29,933 nt of DNA, taken from the IMG/VR virus record IMGVR_UViG_3300035670_000967, positions 1 to 29,933 of that record. One strand, given 5' to 3'. Positions 29,808 to 29,933 of the stretch are shown here, in pieces. The DNA is from a virus. A program made the position numbers and the translations under genes. Under the pieces are notes generated by a model. The model did not search any database and was not told the origin of the DNA. It worked only from the letters and a program-made list of their open reading frames with translations. How positions within the stretch are numbered: the first letter of the stretch is position 1; every line of letters starts with the position of its first letter.

Positions 29808-29933
29808 ATGGCTTTAAAAATCCAAGGAAATGTCGTTCTTGATTATGATGGTGCTGGTTATTCCAGCACCAATATTGCCGTTGGTGCTGATGCTTTAGAG
29901 AATAATACGACAGGACAATATAATACTGCTGTT
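29808..29933 (+). CDS. Fiber protein with NTAVG-type repeats (3' end cut off)
   Basis: The first 42 codons of a gene that runs past the window end. The translation MALKIQGNVVLDYDGAGYSS continues with STNIAVGADALENNTTGQYN and TAV. The N-TAVGADAL-NNTTG-YNTAV units are typical of repeat-built phage fibers and trimeric adhesins. AAGGGTAA lies before the ATG. It follows the glycosyltransferase gene by 12 bases. A strong hairpin (29849-29871) lies within the first codons. Confidence 0.7.
   Translation, partial: MALKIQGNVVLDYDGAGYSSTNIAVGADALENNTTGQYNTAV
29849..29871 (+). repeat. 9-bp inverted repeat in the start of the last fiber gene
   Basis: TGGTGCTGG and CCAGCACCA flank a TTATT loop. The 9 perfect pairs are GC-rich for this genome and begin 41 bases into the gene, encoding part of GAGYSST. 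It may be chance or an RNA structure; no T tract follows. Confidence 0.5.

Overview
The window is a block of the virion-structure region of a T4-like myovirus, most like those known from marine hosts (cyanophage, pelagiphage and relatives). Three things point there. The baseplate gene order is T4-like: hub, spike, PAAR tip, gp25, gp6, a gp7-position protein, gp8, then a large DUF4815-type protein. A long run of fiber-like proteins rich in Asn, Ser and Thr follows. T4-type late promoter boxes (TATAAATA) are present. The DNA is AT-rich and every gene is on the + strand. The host cannot be named from this sequence.

Bases 1-3600 hold the central hub and spike: the end of a gp27-like hub protein, a stand-alone gp5-type OB-fold protein, an unrecognised helical protein, a stand-alone beta-helical spike, a PAAR tip protein and gp25. 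T4 fuses the OB fold, lysozyme and spike in gp5; here the parts are separate genes and no lysozyme is visible. Bases 3604-12096 hold the wedge: gp6, a gp7-position protein with three C-terminal lectin-like repeats, a short tail-fiber-like protein, and gp8. Bases 12907-19407 are one 2166-residue structural protein carrying an internal Hint (intein-like) domain.

Bases 19419-20885 hold a small coiled-coil protein and two tandem phosphoribosyltransferase-fold genes, unexpected in a tail region. Bases 20928-28069 are the fiber region: three large repeat-rich fiber proteins (the last ending in a self-cleaving S74 chaperone domain) and small accessory proteins. A DUF-like protein, a GT-A-type glycosyltransferase and the start of another fiber gene close the window.

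Three GIY-YIG/NUMOD3 homing endonuclease genes sit between structural genes (12146, 24931, 28145). The four perfect intergenic TATAAATA boxes all flank these genes. In the first two, the bases just after the box can pair with the endonuclease Shine-Dalgarno sequence. That layout would silence the gene on read-through transcripts and free it on late transcripts, as known for the T4 endonuclease I-TevI.

The main leads are this regulatory layout, the Hint domain with Lys at the +1 position, and the tandem phosphoribosyltransferase pair. No gene-free stretch longer than about 75 bases exists. No tRNA, CRISPR array or convincing rho-independent terminator was seen.
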